64,000 nucleotides of DNA from Trematomus loennbergii (GCA_012861695.1 JAAOOA010000618.1:82501-146500); one strand, 5' to 3'. Shown: positions 1 through 12,120, numbered from the stretch's first letter. Notes: generated by a model from the sequence alone, not told the origin. Numbers and translations: made by a program.

Positions 1-113
1 GAAAAGAGGTGAAAAAGTGGCCCGGGCCGGAACTAGGCCTAGTGGAAGCGCAACCAAAAACGGGCACGGCACGGCACGGCACGCTTAAACCGCGCCATGG
101 TGGAAATGCGCCA
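1..113. mobile_element. PIF/Harbinger-like MITE, right end only
   Basis: The stretch ends with TGGAAATGCGCCA followed by TAA. This matches the right terminus and TAA target duplication of the complete element at 43176-43937. The words 'cctagtggaagcgcaacc' and 'gcacggcacggcacgg' resemble the interior of that family. The left end lies outside the window. Family assignment is inferred from the TAA duplication. Confidence 0.5.
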
Positions 114-175
114 TAAAACACCACTGCCAATCTACTCTCTATCACACAGAGAAGAAGAAGAAGAGAGAGATGAAC

Positions 176-512
<337 letters not shown>

Positions 513-639
513 CTCCAGCTAACTCCATCTGGCTAGTGATCTGATTCAGAGCATTGATATTGTGCAGAATCTGGGACACTGTGATGATCGTTCAGGAGGA
601 GCAGAGAGGCAGATGGTGAGCAAGCAGACCTCAATACAG

Positions 640-870
640 AGGAAGGGGGGAGGAAGGGAAGAGGATGAGGAGACGAGGGAAGGAGGTAGAGGAAGGGAAG
701 AGGACAAGCTGAGCGGAGGATGGGAGAGAGGATTGAGAAAGTAGAGGAAAGAGAGGAGAGCAGAGGAGATAAGAGAAGATAATTGGGAGAGGAAAGGAGA
801 CGAGACGAGGGAGGGGAGAGGAGATAAGAGGACGAGGAAAGGAGGTAGAGGAAGGGAAGATGAAGTGTTT
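640..870. repeat. Purine-rich low-complexity tract
   Basis: Nearly all A and G, with degenerate repeats of the type GGAAGGGAAGAGGA. No coding signal. It lies in the NCOA2 intron downstream of the PAS exon. Confidence 0.8.
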
Positions 871-895
871 TTATCAAACATAGATTGGTTAATGT

Positions 896-1320
896 GAGAA
901 GAAGAGAGATGTGTGTAGAGGACAAGAGCGAGGAAAACAGAGAAGACGGAGACACAGGTTTCCCACATCCTCTAGGTGCACATTTCAGTATTTAATCAAT
1001 CGTACGTCGTGATTAGTGAGTCTATAGAAGAGGTGAAGGTGAGAAGAAGAGAGGTGTGTGTAGAGGACAAGAGCCAGGAAAACAGAGAAGATATAGAGAA
1101 AGGTTTCCCACATCCTCTACGTCACGTTTCAGAGTTTTAATCAAACGTACGTCATGATTAGTGAGTCTATAGAAGAGGTGAAGGTGTGAAGAAGAGAGGT
1201 GTGTGTAGAGGACAGAAGGCAGGAGAAGGAAAGAGTCAGAAAGACGTCACGTTTCAGAGTTTAAATCAAACGTACGTCCCGTTGATTGAGTCTAAGGAAG
1301 AGATGAAGGTGTCAGGTGGA
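896..1320. repeat. Tandem repeat, 145-bp unit, three copies
   Basis: The word 'gaagagag(a/g)tgtgtgtagagg' recurs at 901, 1046 and 1191, an exact 145-bp spacing. Each copy contains a 'cgtacgtc' motif and 'gtgagtctatagaagaggtg'. The third copy has an internal deletion. The array ends about 60 bp from the splice donor of the PAS exon. Confidence 0.85.
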
Positions 1321-1380
1321 GACACAGACTGACGGAGGGAACACCTAAAGGGTTAATGATAATAAAGCAGTGTTTCTGAC

Positions 1381-1558
1381 CGAGGGATTTGGGCAGCAGG
1401 TTCTTGATGAACTCGGCGTGGTCTCCGACGTGCAGCACGCTGTACACGCTGGTGTTCATCAGCTCCTCCTGGTTGTAGCGCAGATACTGCGTCACGTTCT
1501 CAGACACGAACACGATGTTCCCCTCCATGTTCACCACGAAGAAGAAGCCATCCAGGGC
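1381..1558 (-). CDS. ncoa2: NCOA2 exon, start of PAS-A domain
   Basis: The exon encodes 59 codons plus one base. It begins [17 protein letters not shown] and ends NLLPKSL, the start of the first PAS domain of p160/SRC coactivators. The words [17 protein letters not shown] and [10 protein letters not shown] are diagnostic of the family. In the protein the PAS region mediates partner binding rather than ligand sensing, and SRC-2 acts in the nucleus by bridging liganded nuclear receptors to histone acetyltransferases. The acceptor is cctcag at 1560-1559 and the donor is G|gtcaga at 1380-1379, phase 1, as in human where VNG follows. The frame is intact. NCOA2 is preferred over NCOA1/3 because of the upstream exon text (KEQ then KAAAAN). 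The next exon lies beyond the left edge. Confidence 0.96.
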
Positions 1559-1704
1559 CTGAGGGGAAGAGAGGAGAGAAGAGGTTTCATTAGTGGACTT
1601 TCAACACCAAAACACAGCTCATTTTGACAGGAAAATGGAGCAAAAAGTGCTACTGTGTAGCCTCGTCCTGCTATGATATGCTTTCCCCTTCTTCATTGAT
1701 TTAA

Positions 1705-2181
1705 AGGGGACCTATCATGCAAAATGCACTTTGTACGTCTTTTCTACATGAATATGTGTCCCGGTGTTCCAGGGAACTCACCAAGGTCAGAAAACACAAC
1801 CCTCTCTATTTTCCTCCATACCCAAATCTCTAAAAAAGGGCTGCAACGGATCTGATAAAAACTGATCCAGATTTGAACACTGTCCTGACGTCAGGACGGT
1901 GGCGCTACGGCTATTGGGCCAACTCCACCAATCAGGAGGAGACAGCCACGGCCATTGCCGCTCGAAAGCGCTGGAGACGCTGTAGTACATATACCAGGCC
2001 TGTAGGTGGTGCTGTTCTCACAGAATCAGCCCCTAAAACAGAGCTAAATTTCAAATTGAGCGAAATGAGGCATGGCTAAAATGCATGATCTGTTTGGTAT
2101 TTTGAAAAAAAAAAGTATAAATATGCCTTATATAGGTATGGTCCTACACTATATTATTAAATATAGCATGATAGGTCCACT
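1705..2181. mobile_element. TTAA-flanked MITE (Kolobok or piggyBac-like)
   Basis: Terminal inverted repeats AGGGGACCTATCATGC (left) and GCATGATAGGTCCACT (right) are flanked on both sides by TTAA (1701-1704 and 2182-2185). The element is 477 bp with no transposase. It contains a perfect 16-bp palindrome GTCCTGACGTCAGGAC at 1882-1897. The superfamily is inferred from the TTAA duplication only. Confidence 0.75.
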
Positions 2182-2185
2182 TTAA

Positions 2186-3384
2186 CTTGATTAATTTTGC
2201 CGCTCTCGCTTGAAACCGTCTAATTGTAATGTTTATATTTTAATAAATTCTCATTTGATCTTTTCATGCTTGTATAAATAATTGTAACTTCTTATTTGAC
2301 GAAGAAGAGGGGAAGAGAGGAGGTTTAATTATTGGACTTTTTACACCAACACATTATTTAGTATTTCGTTTTGTGTGCATCTTATACAATGTTTCATGAA
2401 CTTTATCCAATAACAGAAGGGATGTTTCGTAACAGAGGCATCACTGACATCGTGAGGGACAATCTGCAGGTGTGATAACAGTCAAACAAACAGGAAATTA
2501 CAATATTTTGGTAATTACACCAAGCAACCTTTTTCTTTTGGTGATAGAACTGGTTATCAGCTCATCAGTAGTTTATTCATTCTTTGAAATTGGCCTTGTG
2601 ATGGTTTTCTTACAAGCAGTTATCAAAAAACTGAGCTTATTTTGACAGGAAAATGGAGGAAAAAGTAAGAAAAATAAGCCTCGTCCTGCTACGATATAGT
2701 TCCCTTCTTCACGACTTAAAACCGTCTGATTTCCAGTGCATAAAAACCATTTCCTGAGCTTTGTGATAGCCAATATTCAAATAAATGCAGATGTGTGTGT
2801 AAGTAATCACCTCCTTTTTCTACATCCTCTGTTTTCTGCATGGTTTCTTTTAAAGTTGCTTTTTTTAGTTGTAAATATATATTTTGTAATGGTTATGTTT
2901 GTTAGTGAACAAGTGGTTTGTAAAAGCATACATGATATGCATGAGCTGCAGTGGTTAATAAATCAATTGACACAAAGAAATGCAAATATTTTAATAATTC
3001 ATGAAGCCTAAGGTTATATTTAATTAAAAAATGTCAGAAAATGCTATTTTGAGCTGCTTTTTGTCTGTTTTATATCTTAAAAGAGTGATTATTTTTGGTT
3101 TCAAAGACATTTCCTTGGACTTTCAGAAACACTTGATGGGTCTTTATCACAATTATTTTTTGACATTTTATACACAAAATGATGAATCCATTAAACCAGA
3201 AGTTAAAACATTATTTTACATTACACTCTATTCTTGGTACTTTTACAGCTCTTCTAAAACCTGCAGGAACTTCCTGTAAAACCGGGATAATAATAACTCG
3301 TTTAACGCACAACCTCATTTTCTATCTTCATTAAAAGGATTTCCAGGGCTCTTCATAGCCACGATTCCAGTTATTAATGCGGAA
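2186..3384. other. Intron without recognisable gene
   Basis: AT-rich NCOA2 intron. The phrase 'ttttgacaggaaaatggag(c/g)aaaaagt' occurs at about 1622 and again at about 2640, so part of this stretch is a diverged duplication of sequence on the other side of the MITE. The short open frames at 2736-3279 have no recognised similarity. Confidence 0.6.
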
Positions 3385-3402
3385 ATGAATGTGTGTGTGT
3401 GT

Positions 3403-3444
<42 letters not shown>

Positions 3445-3735
3445 TGTGAGAGGAAGCAGAAGTGTTGGTTATCCCCATGTTTCATTATTATTAGGTTGTA
3501 TATTCACAGGGTTCCTGCCGGTTTCCCAACTCAAATGAGACTTTTTAAGACCTTTTTAAGACCACTTTGAATATAATTTAAGACCTATTTCACGGCAAGA
3601 AAGTATGAAGGAAAATTTCTATGAAAGAAGAAATACGTCCCATAATTACTTACAAAGTAAATGTATTCACGTTCAACATAAGAACGATGACTGAACATAA
3701 CAGTACACAGAACTGTGTTGGTGTGTTAGACAAAA

Positions 3736-4045
3736 AGTGTGTGTGTGTGTGAGTGAGTGAGTGAGTGAGTGAGTGTGAGTGAGTGAGTGAGTGAGTGAGT
3801 GTCTCTGTGTGAGTGAGTGAGTGAGTGTGTGAGTGAGTGAGTGAGTGAGTGAGTGAGTGTCTCTGTGAGTGAGTGAGTGAGTGAGTGTGTGTCTCTGTGT
3901 GTGAGTGAGTGAGTGTGTGTGTGTCTCTGTGAGTGAGTGAGTGAGTGAGTGAGTGTGTGTGTCTCTGTGTGTGTGTGTGTGAGTGAGTGAGTGAGTGGTG
4001 TGTGTCTCTGTGTGTGTGTGTGTGAGTGAGTGAGTGAGTGTGTGG
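3736..4045. repeat. GTGA/GTGTCTCT tandem array inside hAT copy 1
   Basis: (GTGA)n blocks alternate with GTGTCTCTGTGTGTG. In hAT copy 2 the same position holds a plain (TG)n tract (42430-42486), so the GTGA pattern arose by mutation and spread of a TG repeat in this copy. Confidence 0.9.
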
Positions 4046-4189
4046 TCAAGAGCTATATTCAGAGCTCTACTGCCTTCATGCTGTTGTATGATTGGTGTTT
4101 AGCTACGGTATTGAACGTCTACAGCACCTCCGCTTTTAGGGTTGACGTAGACCCAAACGTCGCCCGGAGGTCCCGATGTTGTTGCGGGA

Positions 4190-4400
4190 GCTACTCCGGG
4201 AGCTAACGCTGCACTAGCTAACGCTGTAGTAGCTAACGCTGCACTAGCTAACGCTACAGTAGCTAACGCTGCACTAGCCAACGCTGCACTAGCTAACGCT
4301 GCACTAGCTCACGCTGCACTAGCTCACGCTACAGTAGCTAACGCTGCACTAGCTAACGCTGCACTAGCTAACACTACAGTAGCTAACGCTGCACTAGCAA
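4190..4400. repeat. 15-bp minisatellite inside hAT copy 1
   Basis: About 13 copies of GCTAACGCTGCACTA and its variant GCTAACGCTACAGTA. Copy 2 of the element has only about two units at the matching position (near 42637-42660). A predicted Ala-rich minus-strand protein over this stretch is a translation of the repeat. Confidence 0.9.
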
Positions 4401-4601
4401 AACAAACGCTAATTGTGTTTGCAAAAGGTGCAGCGGGCTTAAAACACGTTCCCCTCCACTGGTTTCAACCAAGCACTAAATTGGATGTTTTCCAATGAAA
4501 TACGGTTGAACTTACACTTCCCCATATTTATTTGTAACTTTTTAAGGCCTTAAATTCTGATTATCAAATGTAAGACTTTTTAAGACCCCGCGGGGACCCT
4601 G

Positions 4602-5519
4602 TATTTAGTGGTACCACTTGGGCATTAGTTGTGTGTGTAGATATATAACTAGCACATGCACTACTAACCTTTTGCACATCTGTATATGTTATATAGAGTA
4701 GTACATTTTTTTATTGGACATTTGACTTCCTAACATGTTTATATTTTAATATATTTTTATTTGATCTTTTCATGCTTGTATAAATCATTTAATTCCTATT
4801 TTATATAAATGTCTTTATTTAAATGGCACATTCTTACCTTCAAATCGTACATTTATATACATATTTTATTGTATTTTAATCAAATGTATCACTAATGGAT
4901 CTTTAATCTTTTAACTCAATATATTGTATGAATATTTAGATTTAGATTTATTTTTAATGTAATTTCCCTTTAAATATTTTTACTTGAACTCTTTTTTAAT
5001 ATAAATATCTTAGTTCACTTTTTTTTGATAGTGCACATGATACCTTTCAATTTTGTCTTTTAAAAAATTGAGCAACTTTCACAAAAACACATTTCCCCTT
5101 TTAACTCAAGTATTCTGATTCTGAAATAAGCAGCACATGGAGGTGGGGGGTGTCCATCTATCAGTGTGTGAGGAGGGGGGGGAGGAGGAGTTAATTGAAA
5201 AAATACAGCCTCAGGTCGGCCATTACACACAGGATGGTGGCAATTAGGCCATCTAATCACCCAGAGCCGTTAAAAGGGATTCTGTCGGCTGTAAATCTGT
5301 GAAGTGTTGAGATAAGAGACGCGTCTGCTGCTGACCTCTAGAAACTGAATCACATGCAGTTATGTAGTTCTTTAGAGGGATGCATTGATTGATCTGCAAC
5401 ACATCTGTATTTACCTCAATCGGTGCCATCGGTAATCAGTAGATTATAATTAACTGTTCTCTAAATGCTGAGTGGGTTTTTTGCAATGTACACAACTTTG
5501 GTAAGTAGTAAGAAGAGAT
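4602..5519. other. Intron; single-copy block at 5140-5360
   Basis: 4640-5060 is AT-rich with nothing recognised. 5140-5360 has balanced composition and several ATTA/TAAT words ('gttaattgaaa', 'caattaggccatctaatc'), an appearance typical of conserved non-coding elements. This is an impression from composition only. Confidence 0.3.
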
Positions 5520-6402
5520 GAGTGGTTTGTGCATGAATTAAAAAGATAGAAAAAGTCTGTTTCGGGGGAATTTTAGTGACAATAAAATGGTCAATATATG
5601 CGTCTACCTGCTTGTATATTCAGTTCAATCTCATGCACCTCAAACAAAACTAACATTTGTCTTGTGTTGTGGTAATTATAGAAACATTCTGGTCATTCAG
5701 TGGAAGAAAAAGGATGTTTACGATGCACTCATTCAAAAAAAATCAAACCCTCCTTTAATGAAAATACATCTTAAATATCTCTCAATGTAAAATAAGTTAT
5801 CAAGATTACATTTTCTTGATAATTCAGTCAATCATCAACATCTTGGGATCTCTTTTGAACATGTTATGACTAACCTATTAATTAATCAATTAACTAATTG
5901 ACCAAGACAGCTGTAAGTTTCCGCTCCTTATATGTAAATAATATGTTGTTTTGTAGACAATAACGAAACTCTTGGCATCATATCAACACTAGTTTTGGAA
6001 ATAAAAAAGGATGTACCATCTTTAAAAAAAGCTCTGGTCTCTTCACATCAATCAATTAACTTATCAAAGGACTAACTGACCGATACAGCTAAGATAAGAT
6101 ACTACTTTATTGATCTTAGCTGTCTTGGCCAGTTAGTCCTTTGATAAGTTAATTGATTAATGGTTTAATCATAACAATGTGAAGTCAGCTGGAAGCTTCC
6201 ATCCTTATATGTAACTAATGTGTTTTGTATATAATAATGAAACTCTGGCATCATATCAACACTAGTATTGGAAAAAATCACAACATCCAGACGTGTGTGT
6301 TTGTTTAAGATAGGAAAAGTCTGTTTCGGGGTCATTTTAGTGAGCTTATCAAAGTTGTCAGACAGCTGTAAGTTTCCGCTCCTTAAATGTAAATAATATG
6401 TA
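5520..6402. repeat. Diverged tandem duplications with a 45-bp-arm hairpin
   Basis: The words 'gaaactctggcatcatatcaac' (5966, 6239; shortened here in the second copy), 'aaagtctgtttcggggg' (5551, 6318) and 'cagctgtaagtttccgctcc' (5909, 6364) recur in order, showing old segmental duplications. At 6051-6095 and 6113-6157 lie two 45-base arms that are reverse complements with three mismatches, separated by a 17-base spacer. Confidence 0.75.
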
Positions 6403-6540
6403 TTATATTTTGTATTACTTGCACTATTTTAACTATTGTATCTGTTGTATTGTGTTGCTCTGTTGGAGGAGGCTTTGACCTAATATATCTACACTGTATC
6501 TCTGTACGCATGACAATAAAAGCCTTGCATCCTTGAATCC
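6403..6540 (+). mobile_element. Retroposon (LINE-type) 3' tail
   Basis: The stretch ends 'catgacaataaaagccttgc' and then 'atccttgaatcc', the common fish non-LTR tail in which an AATAAA signal is followed by short TTGAATC-type repeats. Related tails occur near 24303 and 35334. No reverse transcriptase coding remains. Confidence 0.6.
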
Positions 6541-6807
6541 AGCCCCAAAAACAGGCCTTTTCCCCCCGAGGGTTAAAACAGCAGCACGTTAATGTTTGTG
6601 TATGAAAACGGCAGCGAATTGGGCGAGTTTCCTGGCGGACGATGTTTTTTGGGGGCTGCTGACAGATGGGAAAGCATGCTGGCTGCGAGGGGCTATATTT
6701 AGCTGCCAGTTAGTGTGTGGATTCAGTGACGCTGGACCAGGAGAGCTATAAATATTCCATGACAGGGCAGATCTGGAGGCGAATGAAGAGAAGATGTGGG
6801 AGGGGAG

Positions 6808-6842
6808 AGAGAGAGAGAGACAGAAGAGAGAGAGAAGAGAGA

Positions 6843-6920
<78 letters not shown>

Positions 6921-6931
6921 AGGACAGAGAC

Positions 6932-6966
<35 letters not shown>

Positions 6967-6985
6967 CAGAGACAGAGACAGAGAC

Positions 6986-7047
<62 letters not shown>

Positions 7048-7056
7048 CAGAGAGAC

Positions 7057-7123
<67 letters not shown>

Positions 7124-7210
7124 CAGAGACAGAGAGAGAAGAGAGAGAGAGAGAGAGAGACAGAGAGAGAGACAGAGAAAGAGAGACAGAGACAGAGAGA
7201 TAGAAGAGAC

Positions 7211-7260
<50 letters not shown>

Positions 7261-7312
7261 AGAGAGAGACAGAGAGAGAGACAGAGAAAGAGAGACAGAG
7301 ACAGAGAGATAG

Positions 7313-7352
<40 letters not shown>
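6808..7352. repeat. (GA)n / GAGACA microsatellite, about 545 bp
   Basis: Alternating (GA)n and (GACA)n blocks, including a nearly identical direct repeat of about 85 bp (around 7148-7225 and 7262-7335). The Arg/Glu-rich and Ser/Leu-rich open frames over it are artefacts of the repeat. Confidence 0.97.
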
Positions 7353-7354
<2 letters not shown>

Positions 7355-7452
7355 CAATGGACTGATTCATTCTCAGGCTGTTGCTCTCAGTCCCGTTATA
7401 CGTAGGTACTTCAGCTGCAACCAGGCCACGCAGATTTACAGCCAATCAGAGG

Positions 7453-7535
7453 CCACACACACACACACACACGGACAATGCAGGTACACAGGGACAGTGC
7501 AGGTACACACACACACACAACACACAGGGTTGATA

Positions 7536-7587
<52 letters not shown>

Positions 7588-7614
7588 TGTGCGTGTGTGT
7601 GTGTGTGTGTGTGT
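7453..7614. repeat. CA/TG microsatellites with a GGACAGTGCAGGTAC motif
   Basis: (CA)n, then GGACAATGCAGGTACACAGG and GGACAGTGCAGGTACACACA, then (TG)n. The non-CA motif is the reverse complement of the GTACCTGCACTGTCC unit scattered through the large TG array at 9391-10140. Confidence 0.9.
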
Positions 7615-7720
7615 ACCGTATTGACCCGAATATAAGACGACCCCTCTTTTTGAAAGTTATATACAAATATCTTTCATTTCATCCCAATTGCAACAAAATA
7701 TTATCGTAATTTTAAATTTA

Positions 7721-7901
<181 letters not shown>

Positions 7902-9126
7902 CTGCACACAGGAAGTGACAAACATGACATACTTTAAATACCTTCTCAGTGAGAGGGAACAAAACAAGCAGGTCAGACCGAGAGAGGAGAGAGGAAGCTG
8001 ACCCACATACTAAGAAAGAGGAGAGAAGACTTGGAGCAAGGATACTTTCTGTCCTTTTTCCTATAAAAACATGTTGCTCAAAACCAAGAAGCAGAGTAAA
8101 GGTTGCTGAGCATGAGTCATTGCATCGTCATGTGCAAAACAGAAGCTCTGACGGTGTGCAATCAACCAATCAGCAACAAGTGGTTAACATGTGGTCAGTG
8201 GGAGGTCAGAAATATTAACTAAAAGCATTTTCTTATTTTAATTGACTATTTTTTATGTATTTATCACATTCAGAAACACAATTAAAGGATATAAGAAGCT
8301 TTTCCACTTGAAGTAAACAAACACATGAAATAAATGAATACATTATACTTGTTCTGCCTTTAAGAGTCTCTTCCTCTCCTAAAATCCTACTTTTAAGAGA
8401 TTGATTGAAGACATTTTAACGCCCGTCTTGCAAATAATGTCTGCTTGTATTGAAACGTGTGTTCATGTTTCTTGTCTTACTATGCGTGTCCTTGTTGACG
8501 TTGTAAATGGAGCAATGCAAGACGAATATCAGACTTAAAAAGGTATCATCGTATTGAATTAAGACTCTACTAGTGATTTTAAATGTATTATATAAGACGT
8601 TTCTGCATTTGATCTGATTTTGGCGGAGGGATTTAAACTACGACCTGTCTTTGAGAGTCTTATTTTCCAACCAGCGGTGTCAAATAACTCTCCAGCGTGT
8701 GACACACACACATATAGGATTTCTGAGTGTGTGTATAGCGAGCAGGACGTGAAGGTGTTTTTTAAATGTGTTTAAACTTGTGGAAATCCTCCTTTTCTGA
8801 AGTATTGGGTGACATTTTAAGCATCTTCAAGCCCTTATAGGTTATAGTTACGAAGTCCTTTTCCTACTTATCAAGCATCTGAGGTCATGCATTAGTGTTC
8901 ATTTGTAATGCAACGTATCCGTAGGTCATTGTTTAATGTTGACATTATCAGTTCCACTTGTCAAACATGTCTGTACACATGTTTAAATAAAAAACGTGTA
9001 ATGATACCTGTGAGTGTGTGTGACTGATGAGATGCAATGAAAGAGAACACATATTGGTTTTACATTAGGTACCATTGAGAATGAATCCATATTAAAGATC
9101 TCTCATTGCCTCCCTGGCTCAACAGG
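7902..9126. other. Intron without recognisable gene
   Basis: No exon, tRNA or complete transposon recognised. Short AT-rich stretches only. The 89-codon open frame at 7949 has no recognised similarity and overlaps the region just upstream of the linker exon acceptor. Confidence 0.55.
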
Positions 9127-9370
9127 TAGGGCTGCAAGAAAAAATGATTCTCCTTTTGGATTCATTGCTGCTTATTTTCTCCATTCATTGATAAAAGTCA
9201 GAAATGATTAAAAAGTCAGCTCTTTAAGGTAGACTTCAAACAATTATCGTATTAGTTCACCGTAATCTGTTTTTATGAAGGCAAGTCAAATAACAAGGTG
9301 AGAGGTGATAAATAAATATATTTAGTCACGTTTTTTTATGTTTACTCAACGATTTTATGTGAGCGTGTGA
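9127..9370. repeat. Dispersed intron repeat, copy a (hAT-MITE-like)
   Basis: It begins TAGGGCTGCA, a terminus common in fish hAT MITEs. It shares 'ttattttctccattcattgat', 'atcgtattagtt' and 'tttttttatgtttactc' with 14280-14640 and with 16990-17195, so at least three diverged copies of one sequence lie in this intron. Confidence 0.55.
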
Positions 9371-9389
9371 GAGTTGTACCTGCACTGTC

Positions 9390-9390
<1 letters not shown>

Positions 9391-9450
<60 letters not shown>

Positions 9451-9459
9451 ACCCTGTGT

Positions 9460-9492
<33 letters not shown>

Positions 9493-9599
9493 TTGTGTGC
9501 CTGCACTGTCCGTGTGTGTGTGGTACCTGCACTGTCCCTGTGTGTGTGAGTGTGTGTGTGTGTGTGGGTGTGTGTGTGTGCACTGTCCGTGTGTGTGTG

Positions 9600-9631
<32 letters not shown>

Positions 9632-9793
9632 TGCACTGTCCGTGTGTGTGTGTGTGTGTGTACCTGCACTGTCCCTGTGTGTGTGTGTGTGTGAGTGTGT
9701 GTGTGTGTGCCTGCACTGTCCTCTGTGTGTGTGTGCGTACCTGCACTGTCCCTGTGTGTGTGTGTGTGTGTGTGTGTGTACTGCACTGTCCTC

Positions 9794-9824
<31 letters not shown>

Positions 9825-9903
9825 CTGCACTGTCCGCGTGTGTGTGTGTGTGTGTGTACCTGCACTGTCCTCTGTGTGTGTGTGTGTGTGTGTACCTGCA
9901 CTG

Positions 9904-9973
<70 letters not shown>

Positions 9974-10092
9974 GTCTGCACTGTCCGCGTGTGTGTGTGT
10001 GTGTCTGCACTGTCCGTGTATGTGTGTGTGTGTCTGCACTGTCCGTGTATGTGTATGTGTATGTGTATGTGTGTGTATGTGTGTGTGTGTGT

Positions 10093-10139
<47 letters not shown>

Positions 10140-10140
10140 T
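9391..10140. repeat. Compound TG minisatellite with CTGCACTGTCC spacers
   Basis: About 750 bp of (TG)n interrupted some 15 times by a conserved spacer of the type GTACCTGCACTGTCC(C/G)TG. The regular spacer shows that units of 40-70 bp, not just dinucleotides, have been amplified. The predicted frames up to 336 codons on both strands are repeat translations. Confidence 0.95.
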
Positions 10141-11353
10141 TAATAAGCACACAGCGAGCCTTATGCTGAGCGTAGGCTGCCCTACTTTTGGAGACGATGA
10201 TGAGAGGCGGAATATGAGTTGGTGTTGCAGTGCAGGGGAGGGGAGGGGAGAGGAGGGGGGGGGACACATTTAACTGTCGCACCATGCCAACACGAGGGCT
10301 GACCATATGGTGACAGAGCGCGGCGCTGGAAAGCAAACATCCTGTCCTTGCTTTGTTTTGTTTCGTGTTTTCTGGGTGTCGGGGTGTGTGCTCTCGCTCT
10401 CGCTCTCAGACACATCCATCTCCTTCACATTTAATGATGTTTGCAGCAGCAGGAGCCCAGCGGGGCCCAAACAGCGGCACCCGGCCCCGAGAAGGACCCA
10501 TCAATCACAGTCAGAGTCCATAGAGGATTAACATCATATCTGTAGGAACTACCAGACAGTATATTTGGGCTTTCAGGAACTCACGATTCTGGGTCACGAA
10601 GCTATTCACAATCCTGGATTACATTAGTTTTATATTTATGTAAATATCATCTTCAACTGTGTTTTATTATATCTTCAGTCATCTGTATATTTTTCAACTG
10701 TGTTTTTTATTATATCTTCAGTCATCTGTATATTTTTTTTACTCTCTAATGCTGGTTTATTTCTATTTTGAGATGTTTCTATTTTAGAATAGTTTATTTC
10801 TATTCTTTTAATGTGTTACTCTGGGCAATGCCTTGTTTTGTTTAATGCTGCTGCTGGATAATAAGTACATCTTATCTTAATATCAGGATCTACTGCAGTC
10901 CGCTGTGCACACACGAGGTTGTTTTAATATGTGATAGCGTTAATTCTAAGTGTGTTAAAGGTTATATCAACTGATAGCAGCAATGTAAACACACAAGGGT
11001 AACACTGAGATAAAAAGGGAAACATTTATATGCTTAACGTGCAAATGTTTCCTCAATCCTCACCGACTACAAACTCTTCAATTCTACAAATTATACCCGT
11101 CACATAAATATAATTGTAGGCTTACGCTAGCTGCCCTTTTATTTCCCACAAATGTGCCATTAAAAGAATAAATTATGCACGAAATAAGTGTATTTTGGGT
11201 TCTGAAATAATCACAAATGATGCTTAATTTGAGGTGTCAATATCTAACTTCTTTTTCTGTAAAAGCCTTAAAAATCATTTTGGAAATAGTGAAATTGATT
11301 AAGATCTTACCGTAAAAGATAGCATTGTTTTACCTACCCCTATAATCTATAAC
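10141..11353. other. Intron; GC-richer single-copy block at 10270-10530
   Basis: 10270-10530 is GC-richer than its surroundings and includes 'cgctctcgctctcgctctc' and a block rich in GGGGCCC-type words. There is no splice-bounded reading frame. The rest is AT-rich; around 10640-10740 a 'caactgtgttttttattatatcttcagtcatctgtatatt' type sequence is duplicated in tandem. Confidence 0.4.
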
Positions 11354-11552
11354 ACTTCAAAGTCAAAGTCAAAGTCAGCTTCATTGTCAAGAATTCTACA
11401 TGTTGTACAACCAGAAATCTCGTTTCCCGCAGTCCTACAGTGTGACATATATACATCAAACAAGAAGGGCCTAGATAACCATGGTATACATTAAACAAAG
11501 GGCCTAGATAAACATGGTATACATTAAACAAAACAAAGGGCCTAGATAACGG
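11354..11552 (-). mobile_element. Retroposon 3' tail (minus) plus 37-bp duplication
   Basis: 'caaagtcaaagtcaaagtca' followed by GCTTCATTGTCAA is the reverse complement of a fish non-LTR tail (TTGACAATGAAGC plus TTTGAC repeats). Next to it 'gggcctagata-acatggtatacattaaacaaa' occurs about 2.5 times from 11467 to 11552. Confidence 0.6.
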
Positions 11553-12120
11553 GGTTATCTAGCTTGCTATAAACCACATGTGTGTGCCTCTTAACGTACT
11601 GTAGTGCATCAACACATATTTAATGTCTGACGTGGCACCAGCGTGAGGTTCACAGTGTCAAGGAAGCTGTTAAACTGTATATAAGATTTCATAACTCAAC
11701 ATATTGTCGATTAAAAACCAACAAACTGCAAACAAGCCAAGAGAGTGATCCGCTCACAGATACACTCTGATTTAATATGTGCAGAATCTTTGAAAAAAGT
11801 TTTTTTCAGTAATGTCTCCATAAACAAGTTTTTGAAACACTGGGGAAACAATAACGGACCATGAAAGGAACTAGAGATGTCCCGATCCGATCACGTGATT
11901 TTCAAAAGATCGGAATCGGAGAAAACAATCGGGGATCGGGATTTTTTTTTTCTTTTTTCTAAATAATTTTTTTGTATTATTTTATTTAATGTTACAAAAC
12001 AAAAATGACCATGTTCACGTCTTAAAGTCATCCTGAGGGCTTGTTTTCATAGACCTGGTTGATTATTTCTCTCAAATCTGGCAACAGAGTGGGTGCAGTG
12101 TCTGATAGTAGCAGTAAGCT

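Larger units (their letters stand above)
3507..4601 (+). mobile_element. hAT-like non-autonomous element, copy 1
   Basis: It starts CAGGGTTCCTGCCGG and ends CCGCGGGGACCCTG, so the ends are inverted repeats starting with the CAGGG typical of hAT elements. Subterminal 'aagactttttaagacc' repeats lie at both ends. A second copy with the same ends and interior lies at 42188-43170 in the same orientation. Two internal arrays (GTGA-type and a 15-bp unit) are much longer here than in copy 2. A clear 8-bp target duplication was not found. No transposase. Confidence 0.75.

Noticed and set aside
4099..4281. Alanine-rich minus-strand frame
   Set aside because: Translation of the 15-bp array in hAT copy 1; the homologous copy at 42188 has no such frame.
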